A stretch of 64,000 nt of DNA from Desulfovibrio sp. (lineage in GTDB: Bacteria > Desulfobacterota > Desulfovibrionia > Desulfovibrionales > Desulfovibrionaceae). Where the stretch lies: contig JACRDI010000021.1 in assembly GCA_016218665.1 (NCBI GenBank), forward strand, positions 1 through 64,000, given 5' to 3'. Of this stretch, positions 8,886-17,886 are shown in pieces. The translations under genes were made by a program, and so were the position numbers. The notes beneath the pieces were generated by a model that saw only the letters and a program-made list of their open reading frames with translations, was not told the origin of the DNA and ran no database searches. The first letter of the stretch is position 1; every line of letters starts with the position of its first letter.

Positions 8886-10033
8886 AACACCGCCTCCTTC
8901 AGTCGATCCGTGTCAACGGTGAGCGAGATGCGGAAATAGCCCTCGCCCGGGGTGCCGAAGCCGTTGCCCGGGGTGGTCACCACGCCGGTCTCCTTGAGCA
9001 GCTTGGTCACGAAGTCCTGGCTGGTGAAGCCCTTGGGCACCTTGGACCAGATGTAGAAGCTGGCGTCGGGCGTGCGGCAGGAGATGCCGCACTTCTTGAG
9101 GGCGTCCACCACCACGTCGCGGCGTTCCTTGTAGATCTGGCGCAGGCCCACGCAGAACTGGTCGCCCTGGTCCAGCGCCACGATGCCGGCTTCCTGCACG
9201 GCCTGGAAGATGCCGGAGTCCATCTGCTCCTTCACCTTGGCCAGGCCCTTGACCAGGGTGGCGTTGCCGACGGCCATGCCGATGCGCCAGCCGGTCATGT
9301 TGTAGGTCTTGGACAGGGAGTGGAACTCGATGGCCACGTCCTTGCCGCCGGGGATCTCCATGATGGACAGGGGCTTCTTGGCCTCGTCGTAGTAGATCTC
9401 GGTGTAGGCGGCGTCGTGCACCACGATGACGTTGAATTCCTTGGCCTTCTCGATGAGCTTCTCGTAGAACGAGCGCGGAGCCGTGGCGGCCGTGGGGTTG
9501 TTCGGGTAGTTGACGTAGATGAGCTTGGCCTTCTTCCAGGTGTCGTTGGAAATGGCGTCCAGATCGGGCAGGAAGTTGTTCTCGTCCGTCAGCGGCAGGT
9601 ACATGGGAATGCCGCCCACGAACTCGGTGGTGACGCCGTACACCGGGTAGTTCGGCGTGGCGATGAGGGCCACGTCGCCGGGGTTGATGAAGGCCAGCGG
9701 AAAGTGGGCGATGCCCTCCTTGGAGCCGATGAGGCTCACCACCTCGGTGTCCGGGTTCAGGTCCACGCCGAAGCGGCGCTTGTACCAGTCGGCCACGGCC
9801 TTGCGGTAGGCGTACAGGCCCACGTAGGACGGATACTGGTGGTTCACGGGCTTGCGCGCCGCGGCGGCCAGTGCGTCGATGATGAAGTCCGGTGTGGGCA
9901 GGTCGGGGTCGCCGATGCCCAGGCTGATGATGTCGAGCCCCTTGGCGCGCACTTCCTCCTTGGCCTTGTCGATGGCCGCGAAGAGATACGGCGGGAGCTT
10001 GTCGATGCGCTGGGCGAACGTGAATTCGGACAT
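8867..10033 (-). CDS. dapL: LL-diaminopimelate aminotransferase (class I/II aminotransferase)
   Basis: MSEFTFAQRIDKLPPYLFAAIDKAKEEVRAKGLDIISLGIGDPDLPTPDFII...SLSKTYNMTGWRIGMAVG (PLP lysine motif). Confidence 0.85.
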   Translation of the reverse strand: MSEFTFAQRIDKLPPYLFAAIDKAKEEVRAKGLDIISLGIGDPDLPTPDFIIDALAAAARKPVNHQYPSYVGLYAYRKAVADWYKRRFGVDLNPDTEVVSLIGSKEGIAHFPLAFINPGDVALIATPNYPVYGVTTEFVGGIPMYLPLTDENNFLPDLDAISNDTWKKAKLIYVNYPNNPTAATAPRSFYEKLIEKAKEFNVIVVHDAAYTEIYYDEAKKPLSIMEIPGGKDVAIEFHSLSKTYNMTGWRIGMAVGNATLVKGLAKVKEQMDSGIFQAVQEAGIVALDQGDQFCVGLRQIYKERRDVVVDALKKCGISCRTPDASFYIWSKVPKGFTSQDFVTKLLKETGVVTTPGNGFGTPGEGYFRISLTVDTDRLKEAVLRISQL

Positions 10034-10270
10034 TGGGTTCTCCTTGGGAGCTGAAATGGAGTCGCTTATGTACTTCCAGGGCCGTGCGCTGTCAATCGAG
10101 CCCAGGCGCGGCGGGCGTTGCCGTTGCGCCTTGCCGTCGTGCGGGTTTGCGTCTTGCCCAAGGGCAAGAAAAAGTTTAGAACAAACACGCCCAGTGGTGA
10201 TTAATGGCTCGCCGGCCGCTCACATGCGACCGGAAGACCCCGGCGCACCTCAATCTCTGGTGATGATCCC

Positions 10271-11233
10271 ATGAGCAGCTCTGAAGCGGCGCCGCACACT
10301 CCCCTGTCGCATCCCATCGCCGACAGGTTCCTGGAGCACCTGACCGTGGAGCGGGGGCTCTCGGAACACACGCTGGCCGCCTACGGCGCGGACATCACCG
10401 CCCTGCTCGCCTTTCTGGACGGCCTGGGCGTGGGCCTTGAGCGCTGCACCACCCGGCACCTGTTCCTCTACCTCACGCACCTGCGCGCCAGGAAGCTTGC
10501 CGCCGCCAGCCTGGCCCGTCACCTTTCCACCCTGCGCGGGCTGTTCGCCTTCGCCGTGCAGGGCCGGCTGCTGGAGGAAGACCCATCCGCCCTGCTGGAG
10601 AACCCCAAGCTCCCCGCCCAGTTGCCGGAGTTCCTGACCCGCGACGAGATGGACCGCCTGCTGGACCAGCCGGACATGGGCGCGCAGCTGGGCTTTCGCG
10701 ACCGCGTGATGCTTGAGCTGCTCTACGCCGCGGGCCTGCGCATCTCCGAGCTCATCGGCCTGCAACTGGGCGACTTCGACCCGCAGACGGGCATCTTGCG
10801 CGTGTTCGGCAAGCGCGCCAAGGAGCGCTTCGTGCCCATCCACTTCGGCGCGCAGAAGCTCCTTTCCGACTACCTGGACCTGAAGCGCGCGGCCTTCCAC
10901 CCCGTGTGCCGGATGATCTTCCTCAACCGTTCGGGCAAGGGCCTCACCCGGCAAGGCGTGTGGAAGCTCATCAAGAAGTACGCCGAAACGGCCGGCATCC
11001 GGCGCAGCATCTCGCCGCACACCTTCCGCCACACCTTCGCCACGCACCTGCTGGAGGGCGGGGCCGACCTGCGCACCGTGCAGCTTCTGCTGGGCCACGC
11101 GGCCATCAACGCCACGGAGATCTACACCCACATCCAGTCCGGCAGGCTCATGCGCATCCACGAGCAGTACCACCCGCGCTCCACGGCCTTTGCCGCCGCC
11201 AAAGCGCGCAGCACAGGAAAAACCCCATCATGA
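10271..11233 (+). CDS. xerD: Tyrosine recombinase XerD/XerC family
   Basis: Catalytic motifs AAGLRISELIGL, SPHTFRHTFATHLLEGGADLRTVQLLLGHAAINATEIYTHI. Confidence 0.9.
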   Translation: MSSSEAAPHTPLSHPIADRFLEHLTVERGLSEHTLAAYGADITALLAFLDGLGVGLERCTTRHLFLYLTHLRARKLAAASLARHLSTLRGLFAFAVQGRLLEEDPSALLENPKLPAQLPEFLTRDEMDRLLDQPDMGAQLGFRDRVMLELLYAAGLRISELIGLQLGDFDPQTGILRVFGKRAKERFVPIHFGAQKLLSDYLDLKRAAFHPVCRMIFLNRSGKGLTRQGVWKLIKKYAETAGIRRSISPHTFRHTFATHLLEGGADLRTVQLLLGHAAINATEIYTHIQSGRLMRIHEQYHPRSTAFAAAKARSTGKTPS

Positions 11234-13941
11234 ACGCCCCGGCACGCCCGCGCCCCAAGACCGTCATCACCGCCCACGCCAACGCCGACTTCGACGCCCT
11301 GGCGGCCATGATCGCGGCCAGCAGCCTGTATCCGGACGCGGCGCTCGTCTTTCCCGGCAGCCAGGAGAAGAACCTCCGCAACTTCTACATCCAGAGCACC
11401 ACGTACCTGTTCAATTTCAAGGCCTTCAAGGATATCGACATCAGCGAAGTGGAGCTCCTGGTCATCGTGGACACCAGGCAGAAGTCCCGCGTGGCCCACG
11501 TGCAGCCCCTGCTCGACAAGCCGGACATCCGCATCCACGTGTTCGACCACCACCCCGACACTGAGGAGGATGTGGCGGCCGAGTACTCCTGCGTGAAGAA
11601 CTGGGGCTCCACCACCACCATCATCACCCACGAGCTCATGGCCAGGGGCATCGTTCCCGGCATCGAGGAAGCCACGGTGCTGGGCCTGGGCATTTTCGAG
11701 GACACGGGCTCCTTCACCTTCAACTCCACCACGCCGGAGGACTTCACCGCCGCCGCCTGGCTGCGCCAGAACGGCATGGACCTGGGCGTCATCTCCGACC
11801 TCCTGGCCCGCGACCTGTCCTCGGAGCAGATCCGCGTGCTCTCCGAGCTCATCGAGTCGGCCAAGGTGCACGACTTCCACGGCATCGAGGTGACCGTCGC
11901 CGAGGTGAGCACGGAAGAGTTCATCAGCGATTTCGCCTACCTCGTGCACAAGTTCATCGACATGGAGAACGTGCGCGTCATGTTCGCCCTGGGCCGCATG
12001 GGCGACCGCATCCACATCGTGGCGCGCTCCCGCGTGGGCGAGGTCAACGTGGGCTTCATCTGCTCCTTCTTCGGCGGCGGCGGCCACGGGTACGCTGCCT
12101 CGGCCACGGTGAAGGACAAGACCCTGAGCGAGGTGCGCGACGAGCTCATCGCCCTGCTCTACTCCCACATCAATCCGCAGATCACCGCCGGCAGCATCAT
12201 GAGCAGGCCGCCCAAGGTCATCGAGTCGGACAAGAGCATGCGGGAAGCGGCGGACGTGATGACCCGCTTCAGCCTGAAGGCCATGGCCGTGGTGGCGCCG
12301 GGCACCATGCGCTGCGTGGGCCTGCTGGACCACCGCACCGCGGACAAGGCCGTGGCCCACGGGCTGAAGGACGTGGCCCTGGCCGAGTACATGCTGACGG
12401 AGTACATGAGCGTGGGGCCGGGCGCCTCCCTGCATCAGGTCATGGAGATCGTCATCGGCAAGCGGCAGCGCTTCCTGCCCGTGGTCGAGGGCGGCGAGAT
12501 CATCGGCGTGGTGACGCGCACCGACCTGGTGAACCTGCTTGTGGAGGAATCCGCGCGCATCCCGGAGACCCTCATGCCCGACCCCAAGCGCGAGCGGAAC
12601 ATCCGGCCGGTCATGCGCACGCAGCTTCCGGGCTCCATCCTGGCCCTGCTGGAGCAGGCGGGCATGCTGGCCAAAGAGCTGGGCTACAAGATCTACGCCG
12701 TGGGCGGCTTCGTGCGCGACATCCTCCTGGCCCGCCCCAACCTGGACATCGACCTCGTGGTGGAAGGCGACGGCATCCGCTTCGCCCACGAACTGGCCAA
12801 GGCCCGGCAGGGCCGTGTGAAGGAGCACCAGAAGTTCAAGACCGCCGTGGTGGTTTTCCCCGATGGCCAGCGCATCGACGTGGCCACGGCCCGGCTGGAG
12901 TACTACGAGTATCCCACCGCCCTGCCCACGGTGGAGCTTTCGTCAATCAAGATGGACCTGTACCGCCGCGACTTCACGGTCAACGCCCTGGCCCTGAACC
13001 TCTCGCCCGGGCACTTCGGCCAGCTCATGGACTTCTTCGGCGCCCAGCGCGACATCAAGGAAAAGACCATCCGCGTCTTGCACTCCTTAAGCTTCGTGGA
13101 GGACCCCACCCGCATTCTGCGCGCTGTGCGCTTCGAGCAGCGCTTCAATTTCCGCATCGACGGCCAGACCCTCCGGCTCATCAAGAACGCCGTGCAGCTC
13201 AACCTCTTCGCCAAGCTCTCCGGCAGCAGGCTCACCCACGAGCTGCAGCTCATCCTTGAGGAAGAGCACGTGCTGGAATGCCTGAACCGCCTGCAGGACC
13301 TGAAGCTCCTGGCGGCCATACACCCGCAGCTCAACCTCGACGCGGACCGCATGCGCGTGCTGATGGAACTGCGCAAGGTGCACGACTGGTACAGCCTGCT
13401 CTACCTGGAGCCGCCCGTGAACAGCTGGCGGCTGTACATCCTGGGCCTCACCATGGGCACGGAGCGCGAGCAGTTCGAGCAGATCTGCCGCCGCCTGCGC
13501 TTCTCCGACCGGGAACTGCGGGAGTTCCTCAACCTGCGCGACCACATCGCCGAGGCCCTGGCGCGGCTCATGACCTGGCAGGAAGCCCAGTCGAGCATGA
13601 GCGAGATCTATTTCACCCTGGACCCGCTGCCCGTGGAAGGGGTGCTCTTCCTTATGGCGCGCAGCCGGCGCGAGGTGATGCGCAAGAACATCTCGCAGTA
13701 TCTCACCAGGTTGCGCAGCCAGGAGCTGCTCATGGACGGCTCGGACCTGAAGACCCTGGGGCTCAGGAACGGGCCCGGTTTCACGGCCATTCTGCGCCAG
13801 GTGCGCGCCGCGGCCATCGACGGCGCGGCCACGACCAGGGAACGACAGCTTGAGCTTGCCAAGACTCTGCTGGAAAAGCTACGCAAGGATGGCTTGGACG
13901 CGGTGCAGCACAGACCCCGGAACGGGCGCGGCGCGCACTGA
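11230..13941 (+). CDS. DHH phosphoesterase - CBS pair - tRNA nucleotidyltransferase/poly(A) polymerase fusion
   Basis: ATG 11230 overlaps the xerD stop. DHH (VFDHHPDTEEDV), DHHA1 (FFGGGGHGYAASAT), two CBS repeats, then YAVGGFVRDILLARPNLDIDLVVEG and RRDFTVNALAL. Confidence 0.9.
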   Translation: MNAPARPRPKTVITAHANADFDALAAMIAASSLYPDAALVFPGSQEKNLRNFYIQSTTYLFNFKAFKDIDISEVELLVIVDTRQKSRVAHVQPLLDKPDIRIHVFDHHPDTEEDVAAEYSCVKNWGSTTTIITHELMARGIVPGIEEATVLGLGIFEDTGSFTFNSTTPEDFTAAAWLRQNGMDLGVISDLLARDLSSEQIRVLSELIESAKVHDFHGIEVTVAEVSTEEFISDFAYLVHKFIDMENVRVMFALGRMGDRIHIVARSRVGEVNVGFICSFFGGGGHGYAASATVKDKTLSEVRDELIALLYSHINPQITAGSIMSRPPKVIESDKSMREAADVMTRFSLKAMAVVAPGTMRCVGLLDHRTADKAVAHGLKDVALAEYMLTEYMSVGPGASLHQVMEIVIGKRQRFLPVVEGGEIIGVVTRTDLVNLLVEESARIPETLMPDPKRERNIRPVMRTQLPGSILALLEQAGMLAKELGYKIYAVGGFVRDILLARPNLDIDLVVEGDGIRFAHELAKARQGRVKEHQKFKTAVVVFPDGQRIDVATARLEYYEYPTALPTVELSSIKMDLYRRDFTVNALALNLSPGHFGQLMDFFGAQRDIKEKTIRVLHSLSFVEDPTRILRAVRFEQRFNFRIDGQTLRLIKNAVQLNLFAKLSGSRLTHELQLILEEEHVLECLNRLQDLKLLAAIHPQLNLDADRMRVLMELRKVHDWYSLLYLEPPVNSWRLYILGLTMGTEREQFEQICRRLRFSDRELREFLNLRDHIAEALARLMTWQEAQSSMSEIYFTLDPLPVEGVLFLMARSRREVMRKNISQYLTRLRSQELLMDGSDLKTLGLRNGPGFTAILRQVRAAAIDGAATTRERQLELAKTLLEKLRKDGLDAVQHRPRNGRGAH

Positions 13942-13983
13942 CCGGCCCCGGCCCGGGAAGACTCCGCGCGCAGCGGGCGATGG

Positions 13984-14001
13984 GCCGCAAGCGGCTTTTT
14001 T
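13984..14001 (+). terminator. Possible weak rho-independent terminator after the poly(A) polymerase fusion
   Basis: GCCGC-aa-GCGGC then TTTTTT; very short loop. Confidence 0.4.
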
Positions 14002-14262
14002 CGCCTCCGGGCCGCAGCGCGCACGCGGCGAAGAGTGCCCACGCAGGGTGATGAACGTGCGTGATCGCCTCGCAACGGCAACCGGGGCCTCATTTTTCTC
14101 GCCTTCATCCCTCAGAAGGCGTGTTCATGGCCATACCGCATCCGGCTCCCCCAGCTTGACGCGGCCCCTGGGCCCGCTCATGGGCCACGGTTCAAGAGCG
14201 GACCGCGGACGGCTGTCGGCGTGGCTGGAACGAATGACGGAGTGCACCTTGGAGGGCATGAC

Positions 14263-15687
14263 ATGACCGGAAAACAGTTTAGCAAGGCAATGGCGCTGGC
14301 GGTGATCATCAGCCTGGCCGCGTGCCCGGCGCTTGCGTCCGAGGGCCAGGCGGTCCTGGACGGATCGGCCCTTTCCTTCTGGTGGGCGCTGCCCTTCATC
14401 TGCATGCTGCTGTCCATCGCCGTCATGCCGCTGGCGCTGCCCGTGATCTGGGCCGAGCACTACGGCAAGATCGCGGCGTTCTGGGCCCTGTGCTTTCTCG
14501 TTCCCTGCGCCATCCTGTACGGCCCGGAACTCGCCGTTGGCGTTCTGGCCCACACCCTCGTCCTGGAGTACGTCCCGTTCCTCATCCTGCTCTTCGCGCT
14601 GTTCACCATCTCCGGCGGGGTGCGGCTGAGCGGCAGATTGAGCGGCGGGCCGGCCGCGAACACCGCGCTGCTCGCGGTGGGCACAGTGCTTTCCAGCGTC
14701 ATGGGCACCACGGGCGCCTCCATGCTGCTCATCCGCCCGCTGCTGCGCGCGAACGAACACCGCGAGCACAAGGTGCACACGGTGGTGTTCTTCATCTTCC
14801 TGGTGGCCAACATCGGCGGCTCCCTCACCCCTCTGGGCGACCCGCCGCTGTTCCTCGGCTTCCTGAAAGGCGTGCGCTTCTTTTGGACCACCACGCATCT
14901 GTTCGGCGAAATGCTCTTTGCCAGCGCCATCCTGCTCACGCTCTATTTCGCCATCGACACCCGCATGATGCGCAGGGAAAAGCACGCCGCGCCCGCGCGC
15001 CGCGGCCACGCCCTGAGACTTGAGGGCGGAGTGAACGTGCTGCTGCTGCTGGGCGTGGTGGCCGGCGTGCTGCTGAGCGGCATATGGGAGCCCGGCGTGG
15101 AGTTCCCGCTCGGACCGGTGGCAGTGGCCCTGCAGGACGTCACGCGCGACGCGCTGCTGCTCGGCCTGGCCGGCCTTTCCCTGGTCTTTACCTCCAGGCA
15201 GACCAGGGAGCTCAACAACTTCAGCTGGGAGCCCATCGAGGAGGTGGCCAAGCTCTTCTTCGGCATCTTCGTCACCATGATCCCGGCGATCACCATGCTC
15301 AAGGCCGGGACCAACGGGGCGTTCCGCGACATCATCGCCCTGGTGAGCAATGATGGGCAGCCGGTGAACCACATGTACTTCTGGCTTTCGGGCATACTTT
15401 CGAGCTTTCTGGACAACGCGCCCACCTACCTCGTTTTCTTCAACACGGCCGGCGGCGACGCGGCCTCGCTCATGCAGGACGCCCCGCGAACCCTGGCGGC
15501 CATCTCCTGCGGCTCGGTGTTCATGGGCGCCAACTCCTACATCGGCAACGCCCCCAACTTCATGGTGCGCAGCATCGCCGAAGCGCAGGGCGTGAAGATG
15601 CCCAGCTTCTTCGGCTACATGGCCTGGTCGGTGGGAATCCTCATCCCGCTCTTCCTGCTGATCACGGTCGTCTTCTTCCGGGGGTAG
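14263..15687 (+). CDS. Sodium:proton antiporter / ArsB-NhaD-like ion transporter
   Basis: Polytopic protein with signal-like N-terminus. GTTGASMLLIRPLLRANEHREHKVHTVVFFIFLVANIGGSLTPLGDPPLFLGFLKGV is typical of NhaD/UIT family. Confidence 0.8.
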   Translation: MTGKQFSKAMALAVIISLAACPALASEGQAVLDGSALSFWWALPFICMLLSIAVMPLALPVIWAEHYGKIAAFWALCFLVPCAILYGPELAVGVLAHTLVLEYVPFLILLFALFTISGGVRLSGRLSGGPAANTALLAVGTVLSSVMGTTGASMLLIRPLLRANEHREHKVHTVVFFIFLVANIGGSLTPLGDPPLFLGFLKGVRFFWTTTHLFGEMLFASAILLTLYFAIDTRMMRREKHAAPARRGHALRLEGGVNVLLLLGVVAGVLLSGIWEPGVEFPLGPVAVALQDVTRDALLLGLAGLSLVFTSRQTRELNNFSWEPIEEVAKLFFGIFVTMIPAITMLKAGTNGAFRDIIALVSNDGQPVNHMYFWLSGILSSFLDNAPTYLVFFNTAGGDAASLMQDAPRTLAAISCGSVFMGANSYIGNAPNFMVRSIAEAQGVKMPSFFGYMAWSVGILIPLFLLITVVFFRG

Positions 15688-15865
15688 CGGGAGAATTCAA
15701 CAGGTTTCCAACAACGCGTTCAAACGGTGCGCTCAAGCGGCGCGCTCCACCGGCCTCGAAACGGGCCGGAGAGGCTTACGGGCCTTGCCCTTGGCTGCGC
15801 CAAACGATAAGAAGGCCTTGGCGGCAAACGGCGACGAAATCCTGGCCGCACGTGAGAGGACAGCA

Positions 15866-16354
15866 ATGAACGTCTTGTGGGCGCCCTGGCGCATGGAATA
15901 TATTCTCGGCCCCAAATCGGGTGAGTGCGTGTTCTGCATTCCGCCGCACACGCAGGAGGATGCGGAACGGTTCATCCTGCACCGCGGCGTGCACAGCTAC
16001 GTCATCATGAACCGCTACCCGTACAACAACGCGCACCTCATGGTGACGCCCTACCGCCATGTGAACTGCCTCACCGCACTGGCGCCCGAGGAAGCCCACG
16101 ACTGCATGGACCTCATGCAGCACTGCGTGCGCATCCTGCAGGACGTGTTCAAGCCCCACGGCATCAATGCCGGGCTGAACCTGGGCGAGGCCGCCGGCTC
16201 GGGCATCGCCGCGCACATCCATTTCCAGATCGTGCCGCGCTGGAACGGCGACAGCTCCTTCATGGCCGTGTTCAGCGAAACCCGCGTCATCCCGGAACAT
16301 CTGCGCGCCACCTACAACAACCTGAAGCCGCACTTCGACGCCCTGGGCAAGTGA
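15866..16354 (+). CDS. HIT family protein
   Basis: MNVLWAPWRMEYILGPKSGECVFC...HIHFQIVPRWNGD (HxHxH-type motif). ATG 15866 preceded by GAGAGGA. Confidence 0.85.
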   Translation: MNVLWAPWRMEYILGPKSGECVFCIPPHTQEDAERFILHRGVHSYVIMNRYPYNNAHLMVTPYRHVNCLTALAPEEAHDCMDLMQHCVRILQDVFKPHGINAGLNLGEAAGSGIAAHIHFQIVPRWNGDSSFMAVFSETRVIPEHLRATYNNLKPHFDALGK

Positions 16355-16387
16355 GCCCGGAGCCCGCGAACGTTAAGGAGAACCGCC

Positions 16388-16732
16388 ATGCGTTTTCTAA
16401 AATTCCTGGTCCTGCTGCTGGTTTTCGTGGCGTCCATGCTGTTCTTCGTGCAGAACAACCAGTCCCTTTCCGCAACGGTGCAGTTGGAGTTCAAGGTTCT
16501 CTCCCTGGCGCTCTATTCCCTGCCGTTGCCGGTGTACTTTCTGGTGCTGGCCGGGTTTTTCCTGGGCGCGCTGTTCACCCTGGCCTTCCTGCTCATTGAC
16601 CGCATCCGCCTGGGCCTGGAGCTGAAGGGCCTGCGCACGCGCCACGCCGCTCTGGAGGACGAGGTGCTCGCCCTGCGCACCATTCCCCTGAACCAGCCGC
16701 AGAATCAGCCCCAGCCCCCGGTCGGGCTGTAA
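16388..16732 (+). CDS. LapA-family (DUF1049) inner membrane protein
   Basis: MRFLKFLVLLLVFVASMLFFVQNNQSLSATVQLEF..., two TM segments, followed by a lapB-like gene. Confidence 0.7.
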   Translation: MRFLKFLVLLLVFVASMLFFVQNNQSLSATVQLEFKVLSLALYSLPLPVYFLVLAGFFLGALFTLAFLLIDRIRLGLELKGLRTRHAALEDEVLALRTIPLNQPQNQPQPPVGL

Positions 16733-16755
16733 CCGGCCAGACGAGGAGACCGCGC

Positions 16756-17886
16756 GTGCCCTGGAGCGCCCTTTTCCGGCTCGCCCGCAAGAAGCACCTG
16801 CTTCCCGGCGGTGAAGGCGTCCGCGGCCCGGAGCCGCTGACCCACCAGGACACGCGCGCGGCCATTGAGGAACTGTCCCAGGCCGTCCGCAACAATCCGG
16901 AATCCGTCGAAATCTATCTGGCCCTGGGCAACCTGTACCGCTCCCAGGGCGAGATAGAGCGCGCCATTCACATCCGCATGAGCCTCATCAACCGCCAGGG
17001 CCTGGACCAGGGCCTGCGCTCCCGCTGCTATTTCGAGCTCGGGCGCGACTTCCGGCGCGGCGGCATGCTGGACAAGGCCCGTGAGGCCTTCTCCCAGGCC
17101 GCGGACATCATCGGCGACACCGAGGAGGTGCAGCTCGAACTTGCGCGCCTTGCGGCGGATTGCGGGGAATTCGAGCTTGCGGCGGCGCACTATGCCCGCG
17201 TGGGCCGCGCCATGGCCCAGGCGCACTACCTGGCGCAGCAGGCCAGCGACAGTTTCCGCAACGGCGACGCGGCGCGCGGCGAGAAGGCCGTGCAGCAGGC
17301 CCTGGCCGCCTTTCCGGCCTCGCCCGAGGCCTGGCTGGCCAGCGTGGTGCACTGCGCCCTCAACGCCGACATCCACGGGCTCTCGAAGACCCTGAGCGCG
17401 GCCTGCGCCAGCATTCCGGCCAGCCAGCGCTTCCTGCTGCTGGAAGGGCTGCTGGACGCGCTTTCCGCAGCCCGTGTCGATGACGGCACGCCGGGCCTGC
17501 CGCTTTCCGTCTCCACCATCACGGAACTGGTGCGCGAGAGCGTCGCCGTGCTCTCCGCCCTGGAGCCGGATGCCCTCATCTGCTACTACTGCGCTAAGCT
17601 TTGGCTTTTCGAGGCCGACCTGGACAACGCCCGGCACTGGCTTGAGAAGTCGCTGGTGCTGAACTCCGACTTCTGGCTGGCGAGGCTGGAGCTGGTGAGC
17701 CTGGTGCTTACGGACCTTGAGCTGACGCCGTTTCTGCGCGACCAGCTGGCCTACTTCGTGGGCCACGCCCGCAAGAGCAAGCGTTTTGTCTGCAAGAACT
17801 GCGGGTTCCGCTGGGACAAGACCTTCTACATCTGCCCGCGCTGCCGCTCCTGGCACAGCATTCTGTTCCGGCAGGAGTTCTCGTGA
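16756..17886 (+). CDS. lapB: LapB-like TPR protein with C-terminal rubredoxin-type zinc ribbon
   Basis: GTG start; TPRs; C-terminus FVCKNCGFRWDKTFYICPRCRSWHSI. Confidence 0.75.
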   Translation: MPWSALFRLARKKHLLPGGEGVRGPEPLTHQDTRAAIEELSQAVRNNPESVEIYLALGNLYRSQGEIERAIHIRMSLINRQGLDQGLRSRCYFELGRDFRRGGMLDKAREAFSQAADIIGDTEEVQLELARLAADCGEFELAAAHYARVGRAMAQAHYLAQQASDSFRNGDAARGEKAVQQALAAFPASPEAWLASVVHCALNADIHGLSKTLSAACASIPASQRFLLLEGLLDALSAARVDDGTPGLPLSVSTITELVRESVAVLSALEPDALICYYCAKLWLFEADLDNARHWLEKSLVLNSDFWLARLELVSLVLTDLELTPFLRDQLAYFVGHARKSKRFVCKNCGFRWDKTFYICPRCRSWHSILFRQEFS

